Part shown: positions 1-6,995 of the stretch, one piece after another
Layout: each line of letters starts with the position of its first letter
Numbering within the stretch: the first letter of the stretch is position 1
Assembly (NCBI GenBank): GCA_964490975.1
Contig: CAZBEQ010000015.1
Span: 1 to 64,000, forward strand
Length of the DNA: 64,000 nt
Source of the DNA: DTU013 sp964490975
GTDB taxonomy: Bacteria; Bacillota; Clostridia; Acetivibrionales; DTU013
Direction: 5' to 3'
Made by a program: the position numbers and the translations under genes
The notes under the pieces: generated by a model
Told to the model about the DNA's origin: nothing
Databases searched by the model: none
Seen by the model: the letters and a program-made list of their open reading frames with translations, nothing else

Positions 1-67
1 ATTTCCACCCGTTAAATATCACACCCTTGGCTGGGCGCACCAACATCTTGTGGTCGATGAGCCTCAT
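1..67 (-). CDS. 5' end of an unidentified gene, cut by the window edge
   Basis: An open frame begins with ATG at position 67 and runs to the window edge without a stop (22 residues, beginning MRLIDHKMLVRPAKG). Its ATG overlaps the TGA of the upstream methyltransferase gene (ATGA overlap), and a GAGGG ribosome site lies just before it inside that gene, so translational coupling is likely. The fragment is too short to assign a family. Confidence 0.5.
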   Translation of the reverse strand, partial: MRLIDHKMLVRPAKGVIFNGWK

Positions 68-1563
68 TTGCCCTCTGAACCACATCTTGTCATCAGAATT
101 ATCGCTTCTACGTGCCCGGTCCATGGGAACATATCCACCGGCTGAGCTTCCACGACGCTGAACCCGTGATCTGCAAGGAACTTCAGGTCGCGGGCCAGTG
201 TAGCCGGATTGCAGGAGACATAGACGATCCTGGAGGGCTGCATATCGGCTAGAAGCTGCAACAGAGATTCATCGCAGCCCTTACGGGGCGGGTCGAGCAC
301 GACTACGTCGGCGCGGATGCCCTTGCTGTATAGCTCCGGCACTACCCTTTCTGCCTCGCCGACGTGGAACTCAGTATTAGTCACCCCGTTGATCTGCGCG
401 TTTCTTCGTGCATCGCTTATCGCGGCTTCTACCACCTCGACACCTATGACCTTTTTCGCTCTTTCTGATAAAAACAACGAGATAGTTCCTATTCCACAGT
501 AGAGGTCAAAAACAGTTTCGTTGCCGGTTAATCTGGCGTATTGTAGTGCTTTGCCATATAAGACCTCTGTCTGTACAGGATTGACCTGAAAGAAGGAGTG
601 GGGGGATATTATGAACCTATACTTGCCGATAGTGTCTGTGATTGTTTCGCTTCCATAAAGTAGAACATTCTTTTCGCCAAGTATTACATTCGTGTTTTCT
701 TTGTTTATGTTAAGGTAAATGCTCTTTATCCCGGGTATACCGACATTCAGATCATCCGAGCCACTACCTTCGCCATGCTCACTGCTTTCGCCGCACGCGC
801 TACTGTTGCGGCCGTCCCGACCGCCTTCCCCGTCACCGCTTCTGCCACCGTCCCAGCTTCCTTCGCCGGTCAGCAGCCTCACCAGTTCCTCGGAATTCGG
901 CAGCGTGCTGCCGTTGATGACCAGCACCACCATTACTTCGCCCGTGTTGAAGCCAACCCTCGTCATAATATGGCGCAGAAGCCCTTTCCCGGTCTTTTCG
1001 TCATATGCCGGAATACCCTTTTCTTCAACAAAGCGTCCGATAATTTTGCGGATCTTGTCACTCATCACATCCTGAATGCCACAATTCTCAGATTCTATAA
1101 CGTTATGGGATCTGGCGGCATAAAAGCCTGTTATTACACTGCCGTTCACCGAAGCTACCGGAAATTGCGCCTTGTTCCGATAATTCATCGGTATTTCCAT
1201 TCCTATTGCATCATGTACTGTTACGTTTCTCAATCCGCCTAACCGTTCCAGATTATCACGAACGAGCCTTGTTTTGAATGCCAGTTGAGCTTTATAGTCC
1301 ATGTGCTGCAGGCTACAGCCTCCGCAGCGCTTAAACGCACCGCAAAATGGGCTTACCCTGTCCGGAGACGATTTAAGCAAGTTAACCAGCTTTCCGACGG
1401 CGTATGATTTATTTACTTTAATTATTTTGATTTCTGCCTGTTCACCTTCCAGCACCCCCTCCACGAATACAGCAAGGCCGTCTATCCTGCCCACGCCCTG
1501 GCCCTCATGGGTCATGCCTGTTATTTCGATGATATGATTTTTATTCTTCTCTATGACCGCCAT
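64..1563 (-). CDS. rlmD: 23S rRNA (uracil-5-)-methyltransferase, RlmD/RumA (TrmA) family
   Basis: SAM-dependent enzyme that adds a C5 methyl group to a uridine of 23S rRNA. An N-terminal TRAM RNA-binding domain (about 8-65) is followed by iron-sulfur cysteines C74, C80 and C83, with C161 as the likely fourth ligand. The methyltransferase domain has the SAM loop DLYCGIGT (353-360), the DPPRKGCD motif (424-431) and the catalytic-cysteine motif VSCNPATLARDL (C451). The 499 residues exceed the usual 450-460 because of a Gly/Ser/Asp/Glu-rich low-complexity insert at about residues 233-271, between the RNA-binding half and the strand leading to the SAM domain. The start has AAGGTGAG about 6 nt upstream. 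The stop overlaps the ATG of the next gene. The family is certain; the exact target uridine (1939, 747 or both) cannot be told from sequence. Confidence 0.9.
   Translation of the reverse strand: MAVIEKNKNHIIEITGMTHEGQGVGRIDGLAVFVEGVLEGEQAEIKIIKVNKSYAVGKLVNLLKSSPDRVSPFCGAFKRCGGCSLQHMDYKAQLAFKTRLVRDNLERLGGLRNVTVHDAIGMEIPMNYRNKAQFPVASVNGSVITGFYAARSHNVIESENCGIQDVMSDKIRKIIGRFVEEKGIPAYDEKTGKGLLRHIMTRVGFNTGEVMVVLVINGSTLPNSEELVRLLTGEGSWDGGRSGDGEGGRDGRNSSACGESSEHGEGSGSDDLNVGIPGIKSIYLNINKENTNVILGEKNVLLYGSETITDTIGKYRFIISPHSFFQVNPVQTEVLYGKALQYARLTGNETVFDLYCGIGTISLFLSERAKKVIGVEVVEAAISDARRNAQINGVTNTEFHVGEAERVVPELYSKGIRADVVVLDPPRKGCDESLLQLLADMQPSRIVYVSCNPATLARDLKFLADHGFSVVEAQPVDMFPWTGHVEAIILMTRCGSEGK
751..867 (-). 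other. low-complexity Gly/Ser/Asp insert inside the methyltransferase gene
   Basis: About 39 codons rich in Gly, Ser, Glu, Asp and Arg (GEGSWDGG ... EGSGSDD) interrupt a conserved enzyme. The stretch is locally GC-rich compared with flanking codons, and the frame is kept. It is probably a flexible surface loop that grew by slippage or local duplication. Confidence 0.7.
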
Positions 1564-1581
1564 TTATCTCACCTTTCAAAA

Positions 1582-1608
1582 TAAAAAAATAGCCCCGTTA
1601 AAGGGGCT
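1582..1608 (-). terminator. hairpin with U-tract just upstream of the methyltransferase gene
   Basis: On the minus strand AGCCCC / GGGGCT arms enclose six bases and are followed by a run of T. It ends about 20 nt before the methyltransferase start, so it either ends the chemotaxis transcript arriving from 1776 or acts as an attenuator in the methyltransferase leader. Confidence 0.65.
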
Positions 1609-1710
1609 GCATAAAAATATCAGATAGAATCAGTATGCCATATTATTAGTATTCCATATTTCCCCATTTATATTCATTGATAATCAGTTTATACCAGCTT
1701 CCGGCATGAA

Positions 1711-1802
1711 TAAATCAAAAACCCCCGTCCCCATTGATTGGCCCCACATCCTTAATGACTAGTCCGAATGATTAATCAAAAACCCCCGTCCCCCATGATT
1801 CT
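1711..1802. repeat. two REP-like units of the GGGGACGGGGGTTTTTGATT family
   Basis: Two same-orientation copies of AATCAAAAACCCCCGTCCCC lie about 60 bp apart (1713 onward and 1775 onward). The same sequence forms the perfect palindrome at 21520-21597. The right-hand copy overlaps the end of the chemotaxis gene and encodes its last residues (GDGGF) and stop codon. No transposase gene is nearby. Confidence 0.8.
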
Positions 1803-4373
1803 GAACTTCTCCAACAGGGTGTCGAGCGTTGCTGAAACCTCGTCGAGCTGCGACGCCATGCTCTCCATTTCCTTTATAGTCTTTTGCTGGTGCGCCAGGT
1901 CGGCATCCACCTTTTCCCCGGAGGCCACTGTCTGACTGGCTGTTTTCTCCATTGAATCAATTGCTCCCACTAGCTCGGCCGTAGATTCCTGTCTGGCTCT
2001 TATAGCTTCTGCAGTCTGTTTCAGGGTCTCCACGATCTGACTCACTGTGCCTGTCATTTCAAGTATATTGTTCCTTGCATGATCGATCTTGCTAACACCC
2101 TCATCCACGCCTGCAACACCGTCTCCGATACGCTCCACTGCGTATTTGATCCTGTTTTGTATCTCGCTTATCAGCTGCTTTATTTCATGGGCTGCCTTAT
2201 TACTGGCCTCGGAAAGCTTTCTGATTTCGTCAGCGAGTACCGTAAAGCCCTTGCCCTGCTGGCCGGCCCTTGCTGCCTCGATTGCAGCATTAAGTGCCAG
2301 AAGGTTGGTCTTTGAAGCTATATCAGTTATTGTATTTGTGATATTCCCGATTTTGCTTGATGAATTTTCTAGCTCACCGATTGATCCTGCGATCTGTTTA
2401 ACAGTATCGGTTACATTACGGATGACTTCTTCAGCCTCTTTTACCGACTTCTCACCTCTGGCAGCTATCTCTATTACCTTCATTCCATCTTCAACGGCCT
2501 TGCCCGCTGTCTCGGCAAGATTCTCTGCATTGCTTCCATGTATGGCGACTCCTGAGGCAGGGCGCTTGATTCCTGTTATCAGGCTGTCCATAATGCTTTT
2601 AAGTCCATTGGTGACCTTTCCGGTATTTTCTCTGCTGTGTGAAAACAGCTCTGCCAACCCGCTTTTAAGTATGCCTATATTGCCGTTGGTGTTCTTGACC
2701 TGCTCAATTATCCTTTGTTGTCCATCCAGTACTACATTGACCTTTTCACCCAATTCACCAAGCTCGTCCTGTCTGTTGCCTTTTACCCTGTCTGTCAGGT
2801 CTCCCTTACCAGCTTTATCAAGCAGCCTGGTCATATCGCGTATTGGGTTGAGTATATTCCTTGACAGCCACAGCGCTGTGATCATACCAATTAACAGTGA
2901 AAGGAACGCAATGACAGCCAACGTTATCAGTAGCTCTTTTTTGAGCTCCTTTGATCTTTCTACATCATTTGTCAGATAAGTCTTATAAGCATCTTCAAGG
3001 CCTTTAAGCACAGTCAGCTGCTGATCATACAGCGCTGATGCATCTCCAAAGCTTTTTGGCAGTCCAGTATTTTCAAGCGACAGCTTCGCTGACAGAAGCG
3101 GCTCAAATGCAGATGATAATTTGGTACAGGCTTTGGCTGCTTCAGTTGCCAGCGGCGCATTTGTTGTCGAGAGCTCTGTCCCCAGCTTCGTAAGCTCATC
3201 TGCAGCATTTTGGATAGCTTTGCTGAATTCAGCTTTATCGCCACCGCTGCTTGATAATGCAGACATAGCTTGGTTATATGCTTCCTGCGTTTGTGAAATC
3301 ACGTAATTAACAGATATAAGCTTTTTAATAGCGTATTGTTGCTCTTTTCCTGCCAAGCCATTAATGCTGCCCTGCATATCAGTTCCGTTAAGCAATGCAC
3401 TATCGAGATATAAACGTACACTCTCCTCAAGAGAAATGTCATAAACCGTGACCGGTATGTCGAGAGCTGATGCTGACTGCCGCCCGCTTGCGCCAAGGCC
3501 TGATGATGCCCCATTTGCTGCCTGCTGAACCGATATATTGCCTGAGCTAGACTGTGCGCTAGCTATTTGTCCGCTCTGTCCGGATTGCTGAACATTGCCT
3601 GTCATACCTGAAGGCTGGCCTTTCAGCGCTTCCAGCTCAGCCTTCAGACTCTCTGTCTCTTTCTGGAGTGCCTCAATACTTTGCTGGAGGCTTGTTATCT
3701 CTTTACGCTGATTGCCGGTTAATCCAACAAGTTCACCGTTAGCTGCAGTTGCAGACTTATACTCCCCTATCACTTTCTCAATGACAGGAACAAATTCACT
3801 GAGCAGGGTGAGCTGTTCTCCGGACAATGCTCCCAGCTCTTCTTTGTTATTGATTATTTTTACACTATTTTCAACTATCTGATTGAGTATGTTGTTCTGT
3901 AATGCACTTTCTTTTTCTGTCAGAAGACCATATTGAGCGGAAAAGCTTGAAAACAGGCTCTCATAGGTACTTCTGTCCGTCTTTGCTATACCGTCCGTTA
4001 TATCATTGCCGCAGATTTGGACATATTGTGCAATTAATTCCTTTACCTTAGCGAGTTCAGCCTTTTCATTATCATCCGATTGCGCCGACAGATTATCAAC
4101 AGCCTTTAAAAGCCGTTCATTATTTGCTTCAAACTCATCTAAAGCCTGAGCATCTTCGCTTATCACACTCATTGATACTATCTGCTGCTGTTTACGGATA
4201 ATGTCACCGATTTCGCGCACACTGATTACACGGGCATTATTACTGTCCGCGCTCGCAGCGATACCTGATATCATAAGGTTGTAGCCTCCAAAGGTGACAG
4301 CCAGAGTGGCAATGGAACATATCAGGACCGTAACTGCAAATGCCAGGATCAATTTCGATCTAATTTTTATCAT
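1776..4373 (-). CDS. methyl-accepting chemotaxis protein with large extracytoplasmic region
   Basis: Membrane chemoreceptor that signals to CheA/CheW. TM1 is at about 8-28 and the extracytoplasmic region at about 30-480, much larger than a single four-helix sensor. That region contains a coiled coil (about 220-252) and a Gln/Ser/Gly-rich low-complexity linker (about 253-305), which divides it into two helical halves. TM2 is at 481-503, HAMP at 504-556 and the signalling domain at 570-850. The conserved hairpin tip (IASKTNLLALNAAIEAARAG, then GKGFTVLADEIRKL) is intact. There is no C-terminal CheR/CheB-binding pentapeptide; the protein instead ends in GDGGF, encoded by a REP-like repeat. No che genes are nearby, so the ligand is unknown. 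Confidence 0.92.
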   Translation of the reverse strand: MIKIRSKLILAFAVTVLICSIATLAVTFGGYNLMISGIAASADSNNARVISVREIGDIIRKQQQIVSMSVISEDAQALDEFEANNERLLKAVDNLSAQSDDNEKAELAKVKELIAQYVQICGNDITDGIAKTDRSTYESLFSSFSAQYGLLTEKESALQNNILNQIVENSVKIINNKEELGALSGEQLTLLSEFVPVIEKVIGEYKSATAANGELVGLTGNQRKEITSLQQSIEALQKETESLKAELEALKGQPSGMTGNVQQSGQSGQIASAQSSSGNISVQQAANGASSGLGASGRQSASALDIPVTVYDISLEESVRLYLDSALLNGTDMQGSINGLAGKEQQYAIKKLISVNYVISQTQEAYNQAMSALSSSGGDKAEFSKAIQNAADELTKLGTELSTTNAPLATEAAKACTKLSSAFEPLLSAKLSLENTGLPKSFGDASALYDQQLTVLKGLEDAYKTYLTNDVERSKELKKELLITLAVIAFLSLLIGMITALWLSRNILNPIRDMTRLLDKAGKGDLTDRVKGNRQDELGELGEKVNVVLDGQQRIIEQVKNTNGNIGILKSGLAELFSHSRENTGKVTNGLKSIMDSLITGIKRPASGVAIHGSNAENLAETAGKAVEDGMKVIEIAARGEKSVKEAEEVIRNVTDTVKQIAGSIGELENSSSKIGNITNTITDIASKTNLLALNAAIEAARAGQQGKGFTVLADEIRKLSEASNKAAHEIKQLISEIQNRIKYAVERIGDGVAGVDEGVSKIDHARNNILEMTGTVSQIVETLKQTAEAIRARQESTAELVGAIDSMEKTASQTVASGEKVDADLAHQQKTIKEMESMASQLDEVSATLDTLLEKFRIMGDGGF

Positions 4374-4475
4374 CAGCTATATCCTCGCAATTATTTAAAC
4401 ATCAGCTTATCCACAATCAAGTATATTATTCGATAAAACATTACAAATTCCTTCTAGTATCGATGATTATCTTAT

Positions 4476-4504
4476 TTGACAATGTTTAGAATATAATATA
4501 TAAA
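4476..4504 (+). promoter_or_regulatory. probable sigma-A promoter for the M23 peptidase-bactofilin pair
   Basis: TTGACA at 4476-4481 and TATAAA at 4499-4504 are separated by 17 bp, in an AT-rich gap upstream of the peptidase start at 4641. The leader would be about 130 nt. Confidence 0.5.
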
Positions 4505-4640
4505 TATTATGTGATTATTTTTCGGGAAAAAAGGATTTTACATAATTATGTAGAATTATAATATTGCCTTTTTTTCTGGCCATCACTGTACAAAAGATAA
4601 GAATATTTTGAGTATTATCATTTTTTACAGGCGGTTAGAC

Positions 4641-5573
4641 ATGAAGAAAGGGAAAGCCAAGAAAACACAAAGAAAATATTTTTCTGTTGTTTTGGTACCA
4701 CATTCATCAAGTCATGTAAAGGTATTAAAATTTACGTCTTTTTATGCAAAGTTGACAGCCTTTTTTGTCATTTTAATTGCTGTGTCTGTTTGCAGTGGTT
4801 TATTCATATCAAAAATGCTTAAAGAAAATGCAGCTCTGAAGGATAACATCAACCAGCTCTACAGTACTACAGCCAAGCAAAACAAGCTCCTGGATGAAAA
4901 ATCTGAGGAGATCGATCGACTCCAGTCGGAAAGCGATGCATTCAAGGAAGTTGTAAATGATAAGATCGAAGAGTTTACGGAAGATTTCAACAAGATAACT
5001 GATGAATACCTTGAAGAACGCAGTCAGAAGGTGAGCCGTTCAGGCGAAAGGAATGAGACAGAGTTCACCAGTGACATGCGCAATCTGAAATCTTCTCTTG
5101 ACAGCCTTACGCAGCTTTATAGCAGATCAGACAGTCTCAATGCGGATCTCGATGCAGCTGAAGAAAAAATAGATGAGTTCATGGAAACGATTCCAACATT
5201 GTGGCCGGTCTCAGGTACAATAACAGACACATTCGGCACCGGGAAGGATCCGTTTACCAGAAGGCTAAGGTACCACACAGGAGTTGACATAGGTGCTGAT
5301 TATGGCAGATCCATTAAGGCAGCCGCAAGCGGCAAGGTCACATCGGTAGATTATGTATATGGAACAGGGCGTACTGTAAAGATCTCTCACGGCAACGGCA
5401 TCACTACCTTGTACGGACACTGCTCCAGGATTCTCGTTGAGGAGGGCCAGACGGTAGAAAAGGGTGAAGTGATCGCAAAGATCGGAAGCTCCGGACGCAG
5501 TACAGGCCCTCATCTCCATTTCGAAATACAGGTGTACGGGATCCCCGTTAATCCGCTTAAATATCTGGAATAA
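4641..5573 (+). CDS. membrane-anchored M23 family metallopeptidase
   Basis: Zinc endopeptidase of the LytM/lysostaphin family, probably acting on peptidoglycan cross-bridges or serving as a scaffold outside the membrane. There is a short basic cytoplasmic N-terminus, one TM at about 37-57, a coiled coil (about 60-125) and a C-terminal M23 domain (about 188-310). Zinc and catalytic residues are all present: H212xxxD216, H260 and H291xH293. The chosen ATG at 4641 has AGGCGG seven bases upstream; a longer in-frame TTG start at 4608 has no such site. The bactofilin gene follows after 19 bp, so the two form an operon. In other bacteria bactofilins position M23 peptidases at sites of cell-shape control, and this pairing suggests the same here. 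Confidence 0.9.
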   Translation: MKKGKAKKTQRKYFSVVLVPHSSSHVKVLKFTSFYAKLTAFFVILIAVSVCSGLFISKMLKENAALKDNINQLYSTTAKQNKLLDEKSEEIDRLQSESDAFKEVVNDKIEEFTEDFNKITDEYLEERSQKVSRSGERNETEFTSDMRNLKSSLDSLTQLYSRSDSLNADLDAAEEKIDEFMETIPTLWPVSGTITDTFGTGKDPFTRRLRYHTGVDIGADYGRSIKAAASGKVTSVDYVYGTGRTVKISHGNGITTLYGHCSRILVEEGQTVEKGEVIAKIGSSGRSTGPHLHFEIQVYGIPVNPLKYLE

Positions 5574-5592
5574 TAATCTGGAGGTATAAATT

Positions 5593-6009
5593 ATGTTAAG
5601 AAAGAAAGCAAGCTTCCGAGAAGGCGTAGATACTTTGATAGGCAGTAATTCAACATTTACCGGCAGTATAGAATCCGATGGTACAGTCAGGGTAGATGGA
5701 AAGCTGATAGGAGATATAAAGATAAAGGGAGACTGCTATGTCGGTAACAATGCAACCATACATGGAAATATCGAAGCTGCCAATGTCCACCTGTCCGGCA
5801 CTGTTGAAGGCAATATTCTCGCCAGCGGTATATTGAAGATCCTGTCAACAGCAAAGCTGTACGGCAATATAAAAGTTAGCAGCTTTGTAGCTGATGAGGG
5901 AGCTTTGTTCCAGGGCAAGTGTGAAATGCTGGATAATTCTTCAAATAACATCGTATCGGAGAAATCCACGAAGAATTATATAAAGAACAGTAATTTAGAG
6001 AGCTCTTAA
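5593..6009 (+). CDS. bactofilin (polymer-forming cytoskeletal protein)
   Basis: 138 residues. The core is a right-handed beta-helix of short Gly/Val/Ile-rich rungs (for example GTVRVDGKLIGDIKIKGDCYV and later repeats), flanked by polar tails. Bactofilins self-assemble without nucleotides into filaments, often on the inner membrane face, and recruit cell-wall enzymes. The gene sits 19 bp after a membrane M23 peptidase gene with its own GGAGG site, so the two are co-transcribed. No TM helix is present. The C-terminal tail is rich in Asn, Ser and Lys. Confidence 0.9.
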   Translation: MLRKKASFREGVDTLIGSNSTFTGSIESDGTVRVDGKLIGDIKIKGDCYVGNNATIHGNIEAANVHLSGTVEGNILASGILKILSTAKLYGNIKVSSFVADEGALFQGKCEMLDNSSNNIVSEKSTKNYIKNSNLESS

Positions 6010-6011
6010 TT

Positions 6012-6170
6012 CTACATCCCAATCAATTCGAATATATTTATTTGTGTAAGCAGATAGGCTACTGCCATTATCAACGCAGTGAGGGCAAGGCGGAGCAGCA
6101 TACGGATCCGTTTGATGTTCCGCTTTTTCACATACCACCACTTGCGGTATAGTTTGCTGTTCCTGAACAT
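6012..6170 (-). CDS. 52-residue basic single-pass membrane protein, function unknown
   Basis: A short frame on the minus strand begins MFRNSKLYRKWWYVKKRN and ends in a hydrophobic helix (LALTALIMAVAYLL) plus a short tail. The N-terminus is strongly basic with paired Trp, so it should face the cytoplasm with the tail outside. A strong GGAGGTG ribosome site lies about 5 nt before the ATG, which is good support for translation. That site is itself part of an inverted repeat (6175-6208), so it could be masked in longer transcripts. Its 3' end almost touches the 3' end of the bactofilin gene (convergent). No family recognised. Confidence 0.6.
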   Translation of the reverse strand: MFRNSKLYRKWWYVKKRNIKRIRMLLRLALTALIMAVAYLLTQINIFELIGM

Positions 6171-6174
6171 GGAA

Positions 6175-6214
6175 ACACCTCCGTCGCATTATAGTATGCG
6201 GAAGGTGTTTTTTT
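6175..6214 (+). terminator. hairpin and T-run: terminator for the bactofilin transcript, overlapping an RBS on the other strand
   Basis: ACACCTCCGTCGCAT and ATGCGGAAGGTGT pair imperfectly and are followed by seven T on the plus strand. As a terminator it would end the peptidase-bactofilin transcript after it has run antisense through the 52-residue gene. On the minus strand the same arm contains the GGAGGTG of that gene. Confidence 0.6.
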
Positions 6215-6236
6215 GGTTACACATGAAAAAAATTTC

Positions 6237-6707
6237 TCACTCCTGCTTCCAGTTGAAATTTTTCAATATCTCTACAGACATATACCGTTTTAGGGCTGTT
6301 TCAGACTGCACATATGTATCCTCCAAAAAAAGCTTGTATAATGCATCATCTTCTATAAGGTACTTGCTGTCCAGCAAACGGTCGAGTATACTACTGATTT
6401 TTTTCTGGATCTCTCTGTCCTCAAGCACCTTCATATTCCTGTCCTTTGCTATGACAAGTCTGAGCAGCGAAGGTACCCTGAGTGCAGGCGTTTCGTTCTG
6501 TTGCTCTATTCCAAGCAATTCATCGATATCTAAATCAAGCTCGTTTGCTATCCTTAGCATCAATTCCAGATTGGGATTTGTTTTTCTGCCATTTTCCAGC
6601 TGTGAAAGATATCCCGGTGAAATTCCTGCCCTTTTGGCAAAATCCACCAGCGATATTTTCAGTTCTTCCCTTCTGGCCTTAATTATCTCACCTACTTTGA
6701 TCTGCAA
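6237..6707 (-). CDS. XRE-family transcriptional regulator
   Basis: 156 residues. An N-terminal helix-turn-helix of the Cro/CI type (about 2-62: VGEIIKARREEL ... LVDFAKRAGISPGYLSQLENG) is followed by a C-terminal helical region of about 90 residues, probably for dimerisation or ligand sensing. I chose the TTG at 6707 because AAGGGG lies seven bases upstream; a GTG at 6716 is also in frame but would overlap that site. It is transcribed away from the penicillin-binding protein gene and could regulate it or itself; the sequence does not settle this. Confidence 0.8.
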   Translation of the reverse strand: MQIKVGEIIKARREELKISLVDFAKRAGISPGYLSQLENGRKTNPNLELMLRIANELDLDIDELLGIEQQNETPALRVPSLLRLVIAKDRNMKVLEDREIQKKISSILDRLLDSKYLIEDDALYKLFLEDTYVQSETALKRYMSVEILKNFNWKQE

Positions 6708-6863
6708 AGAAAACACCCCTTATTTGATGCATTATTGACCGGTAGATACGTTTCACACGGCATAATATTATTGTATATAACAACTTGAAATAATACAACA
6801 AAATTGCTACACGACGATACTTCTAATCACATTAACACTTAAATATACGTGTTAGCTGTCTTT

Positions 6864-6892
6864 TTGCAGCAATGGATTAAATGTGTTATAAT
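6864..6892 (+). promoter_or_regulatory. sigma-A type promoter of the penicillin-binding protein gene
   Basis: TTGCAG at 6864-6869 and a perfect TATAAT at 6887-6892 are separated by 17 bp, about 100 nt before the start codon. Confidence 0.7.
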
Positions 6893-6995
6893 GTAAAGGC
6901 ATTTTTAAAAGGGAACCATTGATTATAAGAAACAGTCTATAATTATTGGAAGCATACTATTTAGTATGAAACACTTAACCAGAGGGAGGACACAC

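Noticed and set aside
775..1242. 155-codon plus-strand frame
   Set aside because: Antisense to the methyltransferase; exists because the low-complexity insert is GC-rich.
2089..2979. 296-codon open frame on the plus strand
   Set aside because: Fully antisense to the chemotaxis signalling domain, with low-complexity Ser/Leu/Pro content and no ribosome site; a shadow frame.
6170..6230. A minus-strand promoter with TATAAT at about 6188-6193
   Set aside because: No acceptable -35 element at 16-18 bp; the TATAAT is inside the hairpin loop region and may be chance.
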